Assembly: GCF_032362555.1 (NCBI RefSeq)
Contig: NC_083526.1
Span: 1,198,001-1,262,000, forward strand
Direction: 5' to 3'
Source: Amyelois transitella
Taxonomy: Eukaryota; Arthropoda; Insecta; Lepidoptera; Pyralidae
Length of the DNA: 64,000 nucleotides
Under the pieces are notes generated by a model. The model saw only the letters and a program-made list of their open reading frames with translations. It made no database searches and had not been told where the DNA came from. A program made the translations under genes and the position numbers. Below are positions 1 to 11,089 of the stretch, piece after piece (positions within the stretch are counted from its first letter, which is position 1; each line of letters starts with the position of its first letter).

Positions 1-457
1 TTACCGGTAATTTATTTTTTATGCGATTAACTTACATACAATAAGTGTATATTTATACATAAATTCACGCCTTTTTCCCGGCAATTTTTTTTTAATGCAA
101 TTTACTTTTATGATGTAAAGTTTAAAGTAACCCGGTAATTTGATAGTTCAGGTTTGTTAGGCGTTATAATTACAGCCTATAAGTTAGCTTTATAACAGCT
201 ATTCCAAGTCAAAATTTCTGTGATTTTTTGTTATAATTATTTTATAATGTATGCAATTTTTCTGTGCGCGCGCTGCCTAAGATATGTGTTCAGATCTTTT
301 ACTGCAAATTTTAATTTTTTTTTAAACATGGTCCATTTATTTCAGTGATTTATGAAGATTTCTATTAAAAAATAAACCTTGTAATTTTCGTAACGTAAAG
401 AAACTGATTTACAATACTGTGGTAAAAGTTACACTGAGAAAATCATCAAAAACTATC

Positions 458-1393
458 ATGAACTTAATAATATTAATAGTTATGATAACCAAAACTCTAA
501 ACGCCAAAACAATAGTATGCGACGGTCTTGTGTTCAACGATGTTTATTTCGACAAAGAGGTTCTATTTGAAAATATAAATAAACCATACAACCTTGTCAC
601 ACATAAGTTCTCAGGTCTTATTTTCTTTAGTCATACAATAAAAAATAGAACATCCATCGATTTTGGAATTAAAGTTTGTCATATTAAAAACAAAATATGC
701 AATGACGTTGATGGCTTGCCTGGTGGGTATGCTATATCTTACGACGCTAGTAATGACGACATGTATCTAGGAGGTCACGACGGTATATACGTATACAATT
801 TCCTAAAGAAAGAAGCAACTTATTTCGATGAGAAAGGCAAATCAATATGGGCACTGTTTGTTAGAAAAAACTTTTATTACATCCAATATCCGAGTCAAAA
901 ACTTTACGTTTATCAAAACGATGCGTACGTCATAGTCGCCGAAGCTAGAAATATAGAAGTTGATAATTTCTTCATAGCAAAAGATGACAGCGTGTACTAT
1001 GCTAACAAAACTGCTTTGTATAAAGTTGAAAAGAATAGTAGACGTATAATCGTCCTTGATGATGATATAATTGTAAGAGCTATTGCTGAAGATAGTTATG
1101 GTGATATATATTTCTGTGGAATCAATGGTATTTATATCGAAGATAAACCGTATCACAGAGTTAAACATATAGCTGATATAGATCAAGCGTATGGTCTAAC
1201 TTTTGATGAGAATGATCGCGTCATCTATTCTGATGCCACATCTATATACAGACTGCAAACGAGTAAAAGTTCTATAAGGGATGCCTGCTATGAGTCAATT
1301 ACTGGCAAAAGACCTGGAATATCTGAAATTGTAACTACGCCTCCACTAAGACATTGGAATTTTCGAGACGGTCGACAAAGTGGTATGTATTGA
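458..1393 (+). CDS. ommochrome-binding protein-like secreted protein, paralogue 1
   Basis: The 311-residue reading frame starts at ATG 458. A hydrophobic signal peptide (MNLIILIVMITKTLNA) comes first, then a mature part beginning KTIVCDG. It resembles the lepidopteran ommochrome-binding proteins, which are haemolymph carriers of tryptophan-derived pigment. Blocks such as YLGGHDGIYVYN, IWALF and NIEVDNFF recur in the neighbouring paralogue at 3286-4149. The internal periodicity suggests a beta-propeller-like fold (inference). The frame is open upstream of 458 without an ATG, so an upstream exon cannot be excluded. The C-terminus is about 35 residues longer than the paralogue. The end overlaps a possible splice donor (G|GTATGT near 1384), so the true 3' end may differ. 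A poly(A) signal AATAAA lies at 1578-1583. The family call is from memory. Confidence 0.75.
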   Translation: MNLIILIVMITKTLNAKTIVCDGLVFNDVYFDKEVLFENINKPYNLVTHKFSGLIFFSHTIKNRTSIDFGIKVCHIKNKICNDVDGLPGGYAISYDASNDDMYLGGHDGIYVYNFLKKEATYFDEKGKSIWALFVRKNFYYIQYPSQKLYVYQNDAYVIVAEARNIEVDNFFIAKDDSVYYANKTALYKVEKNSRRIIVLDDDIIVRAIAEDSYGDIYFCGINGIYIEDKPYHRVKHIADIDQAYGLTFDENDRVIYSDATSIYRLQTSKSSIRDACYESITGKRPGISEIVTTPPLRHWNFRDGRQSGMY

Positions 1394-2668
1394 CAAGTTA
1401 AATTAAATTTTAATATTTTAAGTCATTATAATGGGACATTTTAACATCACTTAATAATTGTCATAATTTTGGTTTCACAATTTTGGTTGACGTCAAAATA
1501 AATTATTTAAAATCAAGTTTACTGCCGCTTTCAAAGCGTATGATGCGTAGCGATGTTTTACACATTTAAGAATAGAGAATAAAAATGTGTTATAAGAAGA
1601 GAAATTAATGTCCAAGTCTTTAAGACAATAACGTTTTAACTCTAGAACAATTAAATATAAAAAGTATTATAGAACTATTTACCCATGTTATGAATCTAAT
1701 TGACTTGTCACTGTAGTTTATAAATAACAATGTTTTGTTTATAAATTCTTCAAATGCTGTTTCGCTAATGTTTATTATACTGTAGTAATGTCTTAACAAT
1801 AACATATTTCTCATTTCGTATTTTGATTTCAGTGATTAAGTATGTGTCTTGAAAATTATGTATCCAATTTTCAGTATTTGAATCTTATTAACTTTATTTT
1901 AAGTATTATACTTTATTTCGTGAGTATATTAATATTGTTCGTTAATTTGTGAATGTGTTGATCGGATTCATTGGTATGTAGTGAACAATCATATTGAGAG
2001 CTGAATAATTGCCAACTTAGATTAGGATCTTTATCGATTTCCACAGGAGTCTAATAAATAAATAAAAAATAACACACAAAAAGGCAAATAAATATGATAA
2101 TAATTACATAGCTCATTAAAAATTATTTGAAGCTAGAAATTGGCAGACAGGCATCTATCTGATTACAAAAACTTTGCTAAATAATTTTACAGTATGTTTA
2201 GTGTTCGTCCGTTTGTTAGTAGCGTATCTCATGTTTTAATCAAGACAAATGAGAATGGAATCAGATAAACTATTAAGATAAAGAACGAAATTAAATAAAT
2301 ATATACATACCGGACAAATTGGACAGATTGAATTAGTCTCGAAGTAAGTTCGAGACTTGTGTTACGAGATACTTACTCAACGATACTATATTTTGTAATA
2401 AATACTTATATAGATAAACATCCAAGACCCAGGCCAATCAGAAAAAGTTATTTTCTCATCATGCCCTGGCCGGGATTCGAACCCTGGACCTCCGGTGTCC
2501 ACAGACAAGCTTATTACCGCTGCGCTACAGAAACCGTCAAAGAAAAATGAAATTGGTCAAGATTTTTGTGAAAGTAGTTGAACATGATCTTGTGAACAAA
2601 ATTGGTGGATGCGTTATATATTTATTTATATTTTAAATTATTTACAGCACTTTTTCATCAAAGAAGGG

Positions 2669-2689
2669 ATGAGAAGCTTAGTTCAAAGC
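2669..2689 (+). CDS. ommochrome-binding protein-like paralogue 2, exon 1 (micro-exon)
   Basis: Seven codons (MRSLVQS) lie in a 42-bp interval, 2648-2689. The interval is bounded by a good acceptor (ttatttacag before 2648) and a strong donor (gtaagtat from 2690). Joining 2689 to 3286 keeps phase 0 and gives the downstream exon the ATG it otherwise lacks. The acceptor in front implies a further 5' untranslated exon upstream. The intron, 2690-3285, ends in tatttacag and holds a SINE-D copy. The splice model is inferred from sequence only. Confidence 0.6.
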
Positions 2690-3285
2690 GTAAGTATTTT
2701 TTGCTATTTTTAATGATAATTTAAAGTCAAGTCAAAAGGTTTGCAGACAATTTAACCTTACTTGCTTTAAGTGGATGTGGTTTTTAAATACAAAAGTACG
2801 CAACTTAATTCAAATTTTGTAACACTGCTGTTCAAAGTTCTAATTAGAAATAATAAGAGGTCGAGATAAAATCCTTGGGGAGTGCCAACTTTAATTTGAA
2901 AACATTTTCCTACAAAACATCTACGTAGTCATCCTTTTAAGTCTGCAATTGTCAGGTCTAGGCCTTATAGGTTATTATTTTTTACAATACCTGTACACAA
3001 AGTGCAACCAGAGGTCATTAATAAATATAGTCACCTCAACATATATTTATTTGTTTAGTTAAGAATAGAATAGAATAGTTTTATTTTCAAAATTCAATAC
3101 AAGTTATATACAAGGTATCACATATTGACGTTACATAACTTAAATCTAATTATATCTAGCACCGCTTTCAAAGCGCATGTGTAGAAGAAGCGGCGGAACA
3201 AACTACACTGCAGCACATGATAATAAAATTTGCATTAAACATAATAAAATGTAATGTTCAATAATACCAAATTCATTATTTACAG

Positions 3286-4149
3286 TTATTGAAAGGATCA
3301 GGAAAACTGCTTATAGACGTAATTATAATCGTCGGATGTATGAAGACCATCAACGCTTCTCAAGAATTTTACAATAGCACATGTGAAAATGTCAAAATCA
3401 ATGATAATTGGTACAAAAGGGATATTCTTTGGAGTCACGTCAAGCGTCCAATGAATCTAAATGTCCACAGATCTTCCAATACGTTATTTTTCTCTTATTC
3501 TGTTAGTGATTCATATGTTGATATAGATGTACAAATAGGTTATATGCAGCTTAATACAGGTGAAACTGGCGGCGTAGAAGGTGTTATAGGTGGATGTGCT
3601 ATAGCTATAGATCAATATGATGATATTATATATCTAGGAGGAAGTAAAGGTATATACACATACAATATGTTTACAAAAAAAGCCGATGAGTATAGAGAAT
3701 ATATAAATGTATGGGCCTTATTTTATAATAGATTTTTGTTCTACATAAGTTTCCCATATCAAAAGCTTCACGTAGAAGTGAATGGAAAATTCATTACGGT
3801 AACAGAATTTGTTAATATCGAAGTTGATCATTATTTCTCAAATGACAGAGAAGTGTTCATTGCTAATAAATCTGGACTGTTTAAATATAATGTCAATGAA
3901 ATGAAAATTGAAACTATCAATGATGTTATCCTAGTGAGGCATATTACTGAAGATAATTTAGGAAATGTATATGTGTGTTCCAATGTGGGTGTTTTTCTTT
4001 TGAAAGATGGAAAATTGCACGTTTTCATAGAGTCAAGGAGTATTTACAGTTTAGCTTTTGATAATAGGAATAATATAATTTATTCAACTAATGATGATAT
4101 TGTACGATTATCAAGAACTGATAAAGGATGTTTCGATGAGAATTATTAA
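3286..4149 (+). CDS. ommochrome-binding protein-like paralogue 2, main exon
   Basis: This exon follows the acceptor tatttacag and encodes 287 residues, ending at TAA 4147-4149. With exon 1 the protein is 294 residues. Its N-terminus has a hydrophobic core (LLIDVIIIVGCMKTINA) that fits a signal peptide cut before SQEFYN. It aligns along its whole length with the gene at 458-1393: YLGGSKGIYTYN, VWALF, NIEVDHYF, and VRHITEDNLGNVYVC against VRAIAEDSYGDIYFC. It lacks the other copy's C-terminal tail. The expected role is binding of ommochrome or a related small ligand in haemolymph. Without splicing, the frame has only a TTG at 3289, which argues that the micro-exon is real. The first AATAAA downstream is at 4441, beyond a transposon fragment. 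Confidence 0.8.
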   Translation, partial: LLKGSGKLLIDVIIIVGCMKTINASQEFYNSTCENVKINDNWYKRDILWSHVKRPMNLNVHRSSNTLFFSYSVSDSYVDIDVQIGYMQLNTGETGGVEGVIGGCAIAIDQYDDIIYLGGSKGIYTYNMFTKKADEYREYINVWALFYNRFLFYISFPYQKLHVEVNGKFITVTEFVNIEVDHYFSNDREVFIANKSGLFKYNVNEMKIETINDVILVRHITEDNLGNVYVCSNVGVFLLKDGKLHVFIESRSIYSLAFDNRNNIIYSTNDDIVRLSRTDKGCFDENY

Positions 4150-4196
4150 TGGTTAGTTTTTATTTTGTTATTTATAATGTTCTGTTTATTATTTTA

Positions 4197-4374
4197 CTAG
4201 CGACCCGCCCCGGCTTCGCACGGATGCAAAATTATAAATGTTATTATACATAAAAACCTTCCTCTTGAATCACTCTACCTGTTACAAAAAACCGCATCAA
4301 AATCCGTTGCGTAATTTTAAAGATTTAAGCATACAGACAAACAGACTAAAATAGCGACTTTGTTTTATACTATG
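4197..4374 (-). mobile_element. Helitron-like non-autonomous fragment
   Basis: Read on the minus strand, the stretch ends in a GC-rich tip (cgggGCGGGTCGCTAG, then T). CTAG before T is the Helitron CTRR-type 3' end. The body has the ACAGACAAACAGAC and TTACGCAACGGAT blocks usual in insect repeats of this kind. The 5' end is unclear. Confidence 0.45.
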
Positions 4375-4845
4375 TAGTGATTCTTATTATGTGTGTTATT
4401 TTTTATTCTTATCATGTGTGTTATTATGTTTTTAAAAGGAAATAAAGATTTTTTCAGTTGTATTGATTTATTGTTAACTAGCTTATGACCGCAGCTTCGT
4501 CTGCTAACGCCACCTACAAAAGGTTTTCTAGCAAATCCTATGTGATTTATAGCTTTCACTGGGATTAAAGGTTCCAATTTCCATGTCCTTCTCTAGACTC
4601 TTAATTAAATACACGAAATTTCAAGATTATCGGTTCAGTAGATAACGAGTGAAGAGGTAACAAACAAACTTACATATTTTTAATATTAGTTGGGATTGGA
4701 ACTAGATTAAACTAGAGGTTTTACCCGCGTTTATTGAATAATATCGACAATTACTCTCTGTATCCGGTAAGTCGTAGGAGGAAGAAGAAACTTACATATC
4801 AAATTCCAATTACTTATCTAGACTTAACCGCTAGGGCTCTGGGTT

Positions 4846-5104
4846 TATACATACACATACATACATTTAGGCACGTCAATATCCCTTGCGAGGTAGACAA
4901 AGCCAACAGTCTTGAAAAGACTGATAGGCCACATTCAGCTGCTCGGCTCAATGATAGAATTGAGATTCAAATAGTAACAGTTTGCTAGCCCATCACCCAA
5001 AAAAAGAATCCCAAGTTTATGAGCCTCTCCCTTAGTCGCCTTTTACGACATCTATGAGAAACAAATGAACTGGTCCTATTCTAGGCCGAGAACGACACGG
5101 CACC
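4846..5104 (-). mobile_element. SINE-A copy, nearly full length
   Basis: On the minus strand it reads from a diverged GCCGTGTCG head to a tail of (TATG)n. It carries the family blocks GATGTCGTAAAAGGCGACTA, GGCTAGCAA and TCAAGACTGTTGGCT, and has no coding capacity. Confidence 0.7.
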
Positions 5105-5399
5105 AATACAAAAAGAGTATTTACAAAAACAAATAGAAATCTGGGTTTATATGCTCTCTGCCAATCAGTCATAGTCCTTTTTTATTTAATTAGATTTATA
5201 TTAATCTTCTTTTCCTCACCATCCAATTCTGACACCAGCCCTTTCTGTCAGTATATATATACCATTTAATTACAAAGCAAACCTTTGTTCCCGACCGAAC
5301 TATTTCGCAAGGCAGTTTCCTGAACCGAGGCCCAAATTGGCGAGACATTTCGTTTAATTACAATGAATAAAATTAACATTAATAGTAATAAAAATAAAG

Positions 5400-5562
5400 A
5401 ATAGTAACAGATTCAAATAGTAACAGGTTGCTATCCAATTGCCTAAAAGGGGAATCCCAAGTTTTATAAGCCTACCCCTTAGTCGCCTTTTGCGACATCC
5501 ATGGGAAAGAGATGGAGTGGTCCTATTCTTTTTTTGTATTGGTGCCGGGAACCACACGGCGC
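5400..5562 (-). mobile_element. SINE-A head half
   Basis: This is the head-proximal half, ending in gtgccgggaaccacacggc on the + strand. It is abutted directly by an oppositely oriented copy, which gives a head-to-head pair. Confidence 0.6.
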
Positions 5563-5712
5563 TGTTTCCCATGGATATCGTAAAAGGTGACTAAGGGATA
5601 GGCTCACAAACTTGGGATTCTTTTTTTGGGCAACGGACTAGCGACCTGTCACTATTTGAATATCAATTCTATCATTGGGCCAAACAGCTGAACGTGGCCA
5701 TTCAGCGGTCGT
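5563..5712 (+). mobile_element. SINE-A middle fragment
   Basis: It is oriented + and runs from the CCCATGGAT block to GGCCATTCAGCG. It is the partner of the inverted pair with 5400-5562. Confidence 0.55.
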
Positions 5713-5937
5713 GGTCATTTAATTACAATGAATAAAATTAACATTACCCTACCGCATTCCGGCTCGTTATCATGTTGACCGATTGTCCAAATAATGTGAC
5801 TGGTTATCGGCGAGCTGTCGTGTTCCGAATTCGCGGTGGAGGAATCAATTAAAAAAAAAAACTGAAATTTTTATTCATTATCATAGGATACTTACTATAT
5901 ATCGCTTAATATTTGTCAAAACGTATGGTTTAACAAC

Positions 5938-6045
5938 ATTGGTTGACGTCAAATAAATTACTTAAAACTTAGTTTACTGCCGCTTCCAGGGCGTCAGTGA
6001 AGAAGAAGCGGTAACAAACTGCACTGCAGCATTTTCTTCTTCTTC
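5938..6045 (-). mobile_element. SINE-D fragment
   Basis: It contains the reverse complement of TGCTGCAGTGCAGTTTGTTA and of the GCCGCTTC/GAAGCGG core, then TTGACGTCAA. The related fragment at 1474-1545 has the same order of blocks. Confidence 0.5.
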
Positions 6046-6100
6046 GTCGTTCAATTTGGTTTGATTTTAGTTAAAGTTATTTATTGTAGGAATTTATGTG

Positions 6101-6352
6101 CCGTGTGATTCCCGACACTAATATAAAAAATAATAAGCCCACTCCATGTCTCTCACATGGATGTCGTAAAAGGCGACTAAGGAGTAGGGTTATAAACTTG
6201 GGATTCTTCTTTAAGGCGATGGGCTAGCAATCTGTCACTATTTGAATCTCAATTCTATCTCAAAGCCAAATAGCTGAACGGGGCCTATCAGTCTTTACAA
6301 GACTGTTGGCTCTGTCTACCCCGCAAGGGATATAGACGTGATTATATGTATG
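6101..6352 (+). mobile_element. SINE-A copy, full length
   Basis: It runs from the GCCGTGTGATTCCCGACAC head to the ATATGTATGTAT tail. It is followed at once by another + copy (6357-6582). Confidence 0.7.
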
Positions 6353-6356
6353 TATA

Positions 6357-6582
6357 GGACCACTCCATTTCTTTCCCAGGGATGTCGTAAAAAGAGACTA
6401 AGGGATAGACTTATTGAGTTATGATTCTTCTTTCAGGCGATGGGCTAGCAATCTGTCACATTTCAATTCCATCAATAAGCCTTACAGGCCAGCTAAATGT
6501 GGCCTTTCAATGTTCCTAAGGCTGTCGGCTCTGTCTACCCCGCGAGGGTTATAGGCGTGACCTTATGTATGTATGTAACCCG
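6357..6582 (+). mobile_element. SINE-A copy, head-truncated
   Basis: It starts at AGGACCACTCCA and ends in TTATGTATGTATG. It meets the next, inverted copy tail to tail. Confidence 0.65.
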
Positions 6583-6583
6583 A

Positions 6584-6839
6584 TGTCCATACATACATAC
6601 ATATGGTCACGTCTATATCCCTTGCGGGGTAGACATAGCCAACAGTCTTCAAAAGACTGAATGGCCACGTTCAGCTATTTGGCTTAATTGAGATTCAAAT
6701 AGTGACAGGTTGCTAGCCCATCGCCTAAAAAAGAATCCCAAGTTAATAAGCCTATCCCTTAGTCGCCTTTTACGACATCCATGGGAAAGAGATGGATTTG
6801 TCCTATTCTTTTTTGTATTGGTGCCGGGAACCACACGGC
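6584..6839 (-). mobile_element. SINE-A copy, full length, inverted
   Basis: The (CATA)n tail is at 6590-6602 and the head ggtgccgggaaccacacggc at 6820-6839. With 6357-6582 it forms a long tail-to-tail inverted pair. Confidence 0.7.
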
Positions 6840-7164
6840 AATCCTAAACCCTGTGTCCATTATTAACAAAAAAAAAACTATACAAGTCCGTATGTACGTC
6901 ATGTCGTACAAATTTAAATCACGTGTTATTGAATTTTCCAATTTTATAGTGGCTGGCGGCTATGATAAATAACATACTAAAAGTTTCCATGAATGTTGAA
7001 TATAAATGAAATAACATTTCGTTCGTAATTGAAAAACACGTTTCGAACTGAAAATAATGACATGGTTTTAAAAAAAAAAACCGGAAAAGTGGGAGTGTGA
7101 TTCGCGCACGAAGAATTCCGTGCCTATAAAATTCTTAAAATAAAAAATTGTGGAAAATTGTTTA

Positions 7165-7240
7165 TACATACAAACATTATTATCACTTCTATTTCCCTTG
7201 CGGGGTAGACAAAGCCAACAGTCTTGCAAAGACTGACGAC
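7165..7240 (-). mobile_element. SINE-A tail fragment
   Basis: Only the tail third is present (catacaaacattattatcac, then the CTTGCGGGGTAGAC block). It abuts the SINE-B copy at 7249. Confidence 0.5.
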
Positions 7241-7248
7241 GATTGAAT

Positions 7249-7482
7249 GCCTCTGTGGCGCAGCGGTAGTACGCTTGTCAGTAACACCGGAGGTCCCGGG
7301 TTCGAATCCCGGCCAGGGCATGATGAGAAATGAACTTTTTCTAATTGGCCTGGGTCTTGGATGTTTATCTATATAAGTATTTATTATAAAATTAGTATTG
7401 TTGAGTTAGTATCTCGTAACACAAGTCTCGATCTTACTTCGAGGCTAACTCAATCTGTGTAATTTGTCCCGTATATATTTAT
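7249..7482 (+). mobile_element. SINE-B copy, full length, tRNA-derived
   Basis: The head GCCTCTGTGGCGCAGCGGTA contains a perfect pol III A box. A perfect B box, GGTTCGAATCC, lies 47 bp further on. The body GGTCTTGGATGTTTATCTAT follows, and the copy ends near TTTGTCCCGTATAT. It resembles a tRNA only in its head: the acceptor stem does not pair well and the unit continues for 160 bp, so it is a SINE and not a tRNA gene. Confidence 0.75.
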
Positions 7483-7487
7483 CATGA

Positions 7488-7680
7488 TCAAATTAAGGAC
7501 GTCCTGGTAAAGGATCAGGTCAAAAGTACCCGAAACCGCCGAGCTTGTATGAAGAGAGTTATGAATGTGGATGAAGCGAAGGAAATATGCAGAGATCGTG
7601 GCAAGTGGAAAGAGGTAGTCTCTGCCTACCCCTCCGGGAAAGAGGCGTGATTTTATGTAGGTATGTATGTATGTATATTT
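7488..7680 (+). mobile_element. LINE-T 3' end
   Basis: It is a 5'-truncated LINE remnant. A + frame reads like the ORF2 C-terminus found intact on the minus strand at 24523-24759 (blocks RNRRACMKRV, NVDEAKE, DRGKWKEV). It ends CCGGGAAAGAGGCGTGATTT, then (TATG)n. Confidence 0.6.
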
Positions 7681-7696
7681 ATATATATATAAAAAA

Positions 7697-7885
7697 AAGA
7701 CTGAAAGGCCACGTTCAGCTTTACGGCTTCATAACGGAATTGAGATCCAACTAGTTGTTGCTAGCCCATCGCCTACAAGAGGAGTTCCAAGTTTACAAGC
7801 CTATACCTTAGTCGCCTTTTACAACAGCCATGGGAAAGAGATGGAGTGGTCCTATACTTTTTTGTATTGGTGCCGGGAACCACAC
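7697..7885 (-). mobile_element. SINE-A copy, tail-truncated
   Basis: It runs from the AGACTGAAAGGCCACGTTCA block to ggtgccgggaaccacac. The true tail is missing; the copy joins the (AT)n/(TATG)n tract of the LINE-T remnant. Confidence 0.6.
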
Positions 7886-8147
7886 TGGAAAGATATGGAT
7901 TGGTTCTAATCTAAAAATGGCGGAAATCACACGGTTGATTTGTTTACTAACTCTATAAATAACTTAAAATAACTTTCTTATTATCACTAATGCATTGTTC
8001 TAATTTCGTTCACTAAATAGTTTATAGTTGAAACAGCAAAGTTTTAAGCTTAACAATTTGTAGGAAACATTGGAACTAGAACTATAAGAGTTTTGATAAC
8101 AGTGCATAGTTTGGGGATTAGAGATAAACATACCTCGTGACTATAAT

Positions 8148-8410
8148 ACATACATACATACATATGGTCGGTCACGTCTATATCCCTTGTGGGGTAAACA
8201 GAGCCAACAGTCTTGAAAAGTCTGATAGGCCACGCTCAGCTATTTGGCTTAATGATACAATTGAGATTCAAACAATGACAGGTTGCTAGCCCATCGCCTA
8301 AAAGAAGAATCCCAAGTTTATAAGGCGACTGAGTCGCCTTTTACGACATCCATGGAAGAGAGAGATGGAGTGGTCCTATTCTTTTTTCTATTGGTGCCGG
8401 GAACCACACT
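8148..8410 (-). mobile_element. SINE-A copy, full length
   Basis: The catacatacatacatatggtc tail is on the left and ggtgccgggaaccacac on the right. Small internal changes are present (GTCG duplicated near 8168). Confidence 0.65.
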
Positions 8411-8644
8411 ACACAAATTCTGCAATATTGCTTATAAATTCATCATTTATAAGCTAAATTGGTTCGGCCCGGTCTGATGACAATGATTCATCGACGCTGG
8501 ATTAGCTTGTATCGTCGTGACGTGATTTAGCTCACAAAGCCGTTATAATAGCTTGGCTTTTAGCTATAGTTTGTATAGCTTATAAAGCTGTGGAGTAACA
8601 GTAGAGTTTTTTTTTAATTCTATTGTGTATGCGTATGCAAAGAT

Positions 8645-8745
8645 ACATACATACATACATAAAATCACGCCTCTTTCCCGGAGGGGTAGGCAGAGACTAC
8701 CTCTTTACACTTGCCACGATCTCTGCATATTTCCTTTGCTTCATG
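8645..8745 (-). mobile_element. LINE-T 3' end, short
   Basis: A (CATA)n tract is followed by aaaatcacgcctctttcccg, the reverse of the LINE-T tail, and then about 70 bp of the ORF2 end. Confidence 0.5.
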
Positions 8746-8881
8746 CAAAGATTTAAACATAAAATCACTCTTACAGCTAATCGACGCTCTTACGGTTAGG
8801 GAGAACATCGTGAGGAAATGGTTAATGGTAACAAACTGCACTTCAGCGTTTTCTTCAAAAACGTGAACTTTACATACAAAA

Positions 8882-9003
8882 ATACATACATATAATCACG
8901 TCTATATCCCTTGCGGGGTAAACAGAGCCAACTGTCTTGAATAGACCGATAGGCCACGTTCAGCTGTTTGGCTTAATGCTAGAATTGATATTCAATTAGT
9001 CAA
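8882..9003 (-). mobile_element. SINE-A tail half
   Basis: It holds the cttgcggggtaaacagagcc and gttcagctgtttggc blocks and is cut at TTGATATTCAA. Confidence 0.5.
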
Positions 9004-9989
9004 CTTTACAATTAACCAAAACAATTAACAAACATTTTTAATTCTTAAAAATGTCATCGCAACTTCCTTGAAGCTGGAATTTTCTTCGGATCAAAACTTC
9101 ATCGAATTTCATTTTATTTTTGCTATAACACACACATATTTCGTGTTTATTGTCGCAAGACTCATGTGCAACGCTTTTGCAATATTTAAACTTTCACTCT
9201 TTAATCTATGATTACGGAAATGCTACCATTCCTTATATGCATACCATTCAAATTATGTTCCCAAATTACTCGTGACTTATATTATATATATATATATATA
9301 CATATATTAGTATGTTTATGTAGTTTATTACTGTCATTTATTTAATTGTTCCATGTTTAATTACGTAAGTATTAGCATGTATCTTCAGTTAAATGTTATT
9401 TATGCACACGCCAAACCGCTCCAAAATTCATATCTCCTCTCATGGGTCTACTGGAAGAGATTTCTTTTGAAATAAGTAGCACCTTTGTACTATAATAACT
9501 GTTTTGAATGCTCCTGTTTAAAATTTCGTGTACATAAATAAATAAATAAATACTCGTCTTTGCTAGCGGACTGCATAGGCGAGATACCTAAACCAATTTA
9601 GAATGAATACTTTAAGCGCAAACAGTGAATAAGCAGCGATTACAGTTATAAGCGAAGCGATTTTTGGAACAATATCTTAAAAAAAAAGGATGTTACAAAG
9701 AATGTTATAGGTACATTACAAAGATTATTTATTAGGATAATAAATTTGAAAATGATTGGTATCATTTTCAAATTTATATATTATATATCGTCACCATATA
9801 TATAAATTGACGATGAAAACTTGTCATCGTCGTGTACCGTGTAATTATATCAATAGTTAATATTTTCACTCAGTAGAAATTAACTGAAAATGCAGATTTT
9901 TTCCTACGTTATTTAAATGCGTATTTAGACAAATGTGAATTTTAAAGACTTTCTTTATAGTTGAAAGTTTTATACAATTGGTCACAAAT
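9004..9989. other. AT-rich interval, no gene seen
   Basis: There is no convincing ORF or exon. It holds an (AT)n microsatellite at about 9277-9300 and a perfect 17-bp-arm hairpin at 9740-9777. Confidence 0.5.
9740..9777. repeat. perfect hairpin, 17-bp arms
   Basis: The arms ataaatttgaaaatgat (9740-9756) and atcattttcaaatttat (9761-9777) are exact reverse complements around a 4-base loop, tggt. No transposon ends were recognised. Confidence 0.7.
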
Positions 9990-10122
9990 TGCTGCAGTGT
10001 AGTTTGTTCCGCCGCTTCTTCTACACATGAGCTTTGGAAGCGGTAGTAGTTATAATAAGATTTATGTGATGTGACGTCAATAAGTGATACCTTGAAAATA
10101 AATCTATTCTATTCTATTTGAC
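9990..10122 (+). mobile_element. SINE-D copy
   Basis: It runs from TTGCTGCAGTGTAGTTTGTT through the GCCGCTTCTTC and GTGACGTCAATAAGTGATAC blocks to an ATTCTATTCTATT tail. Confidence 0.65.
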
Positions 10123-10242
10123 GCCAACATTTTCTAAAACTATTGCCGCTTTTAAAGCACCTATTTATGTGAATTCTCCGGGCGAAAGATATGATAACAG
10201 TTACACGGTGTGTTTTCAGAATTTATATTATACTATTCTTAC

Positions 10243-10435
10243 TTATACATAAAGTCACGTCTAAATCCCTTGCGGGGTAGGCACAGCCAACATTCTTGAA
10301 AATACTGAAAGGCCACATTAAGCTTTATGGGTTTATGATGGAATTGGGATTAAAATTGTGACAGGTTAGCTGCTAACCCTAAAAGAAGAATTCCAAGTTT
10401 GTTAGCCTTTTCCTTGATTGATTTTACAATAATAT
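10243..10435 (-). mobile_element. SINE-A copy, degenerate
   Basis: It has the cttgcggggtaggcacagcc block and diverged middle blocks. The head is missing. Confidence 0.5.
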
Positions 10436-10617
10436 TTTATCTTAAAAATTAAGTAGAAACTCTTATCTCATCACCAAAACCACAGCTTAACCTAACGAAC
10501 GCAAGCTTAAAAGTGGTCTATGCAAAAACGTTGTTTGCTAAATATGAATTCCCATTAACGTTGCTTTTAGTACACTGTGTTTTATTCGGGTTTTAATTAT
10601 AAGATCCAGTGGTGAAT

Positions 10618-10690
10618 CTCGTCATCGCAACGGTAGTACGCTTGTCTGTGACACAGTAGGTCCTGAGTTCAAATCCCGGGAAGGCATGAT
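10618..10690 (+). mobile_element. SINE-B head, diverged
   Basis: The block AACGGTAGTACGCTTGTCTG is intact but the B box has mutated to GAGTTCAAATCCC. The 3' body is absent. Confidence 0.5.
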
Positions 10691-11089
10691 GTGTTTTCAA
10701 CGAACTTTTTCAAGTTGATCTGGTTTGTGAAAAAGGATGTGTGGATTGTCTTTCACGCAAAATCTACTAAAAGAGCAATGTTATTTCTTACTCGGGTATA
10801 CATATTTACATACATACATACCATCACGCCTTTCTCCCACTGGGGTAGGCAGAGACTATGGATTTCCACTTGTTACGATGTATATAACCTGGAACAACGG
10901 AGTTTTCCAACGGAGTGACGCCCCGTGGCGAATCTAAAATAACTATCAGTTAAAATAAAAAACCACGCACCAATAAACATAAAAGAAAAAAAAAATGTCG
11001 GCTTTTAAAAGGTTATTTTTCATCGAAACGTAAATTTGCATTCTCCCGTTTCAATTCCAGCAATAAAAATAACAAAAAAGAATATTAAG

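Noticed and set aside
7249..7320. tRNA gene candidate (perfect A and B boxes), also at 11530, 12440, 15590 and 16645
   Set aside because: The acceptor stem is poor, and every copy continues into the same 160-bp SINE body; these are SINE-B heads.
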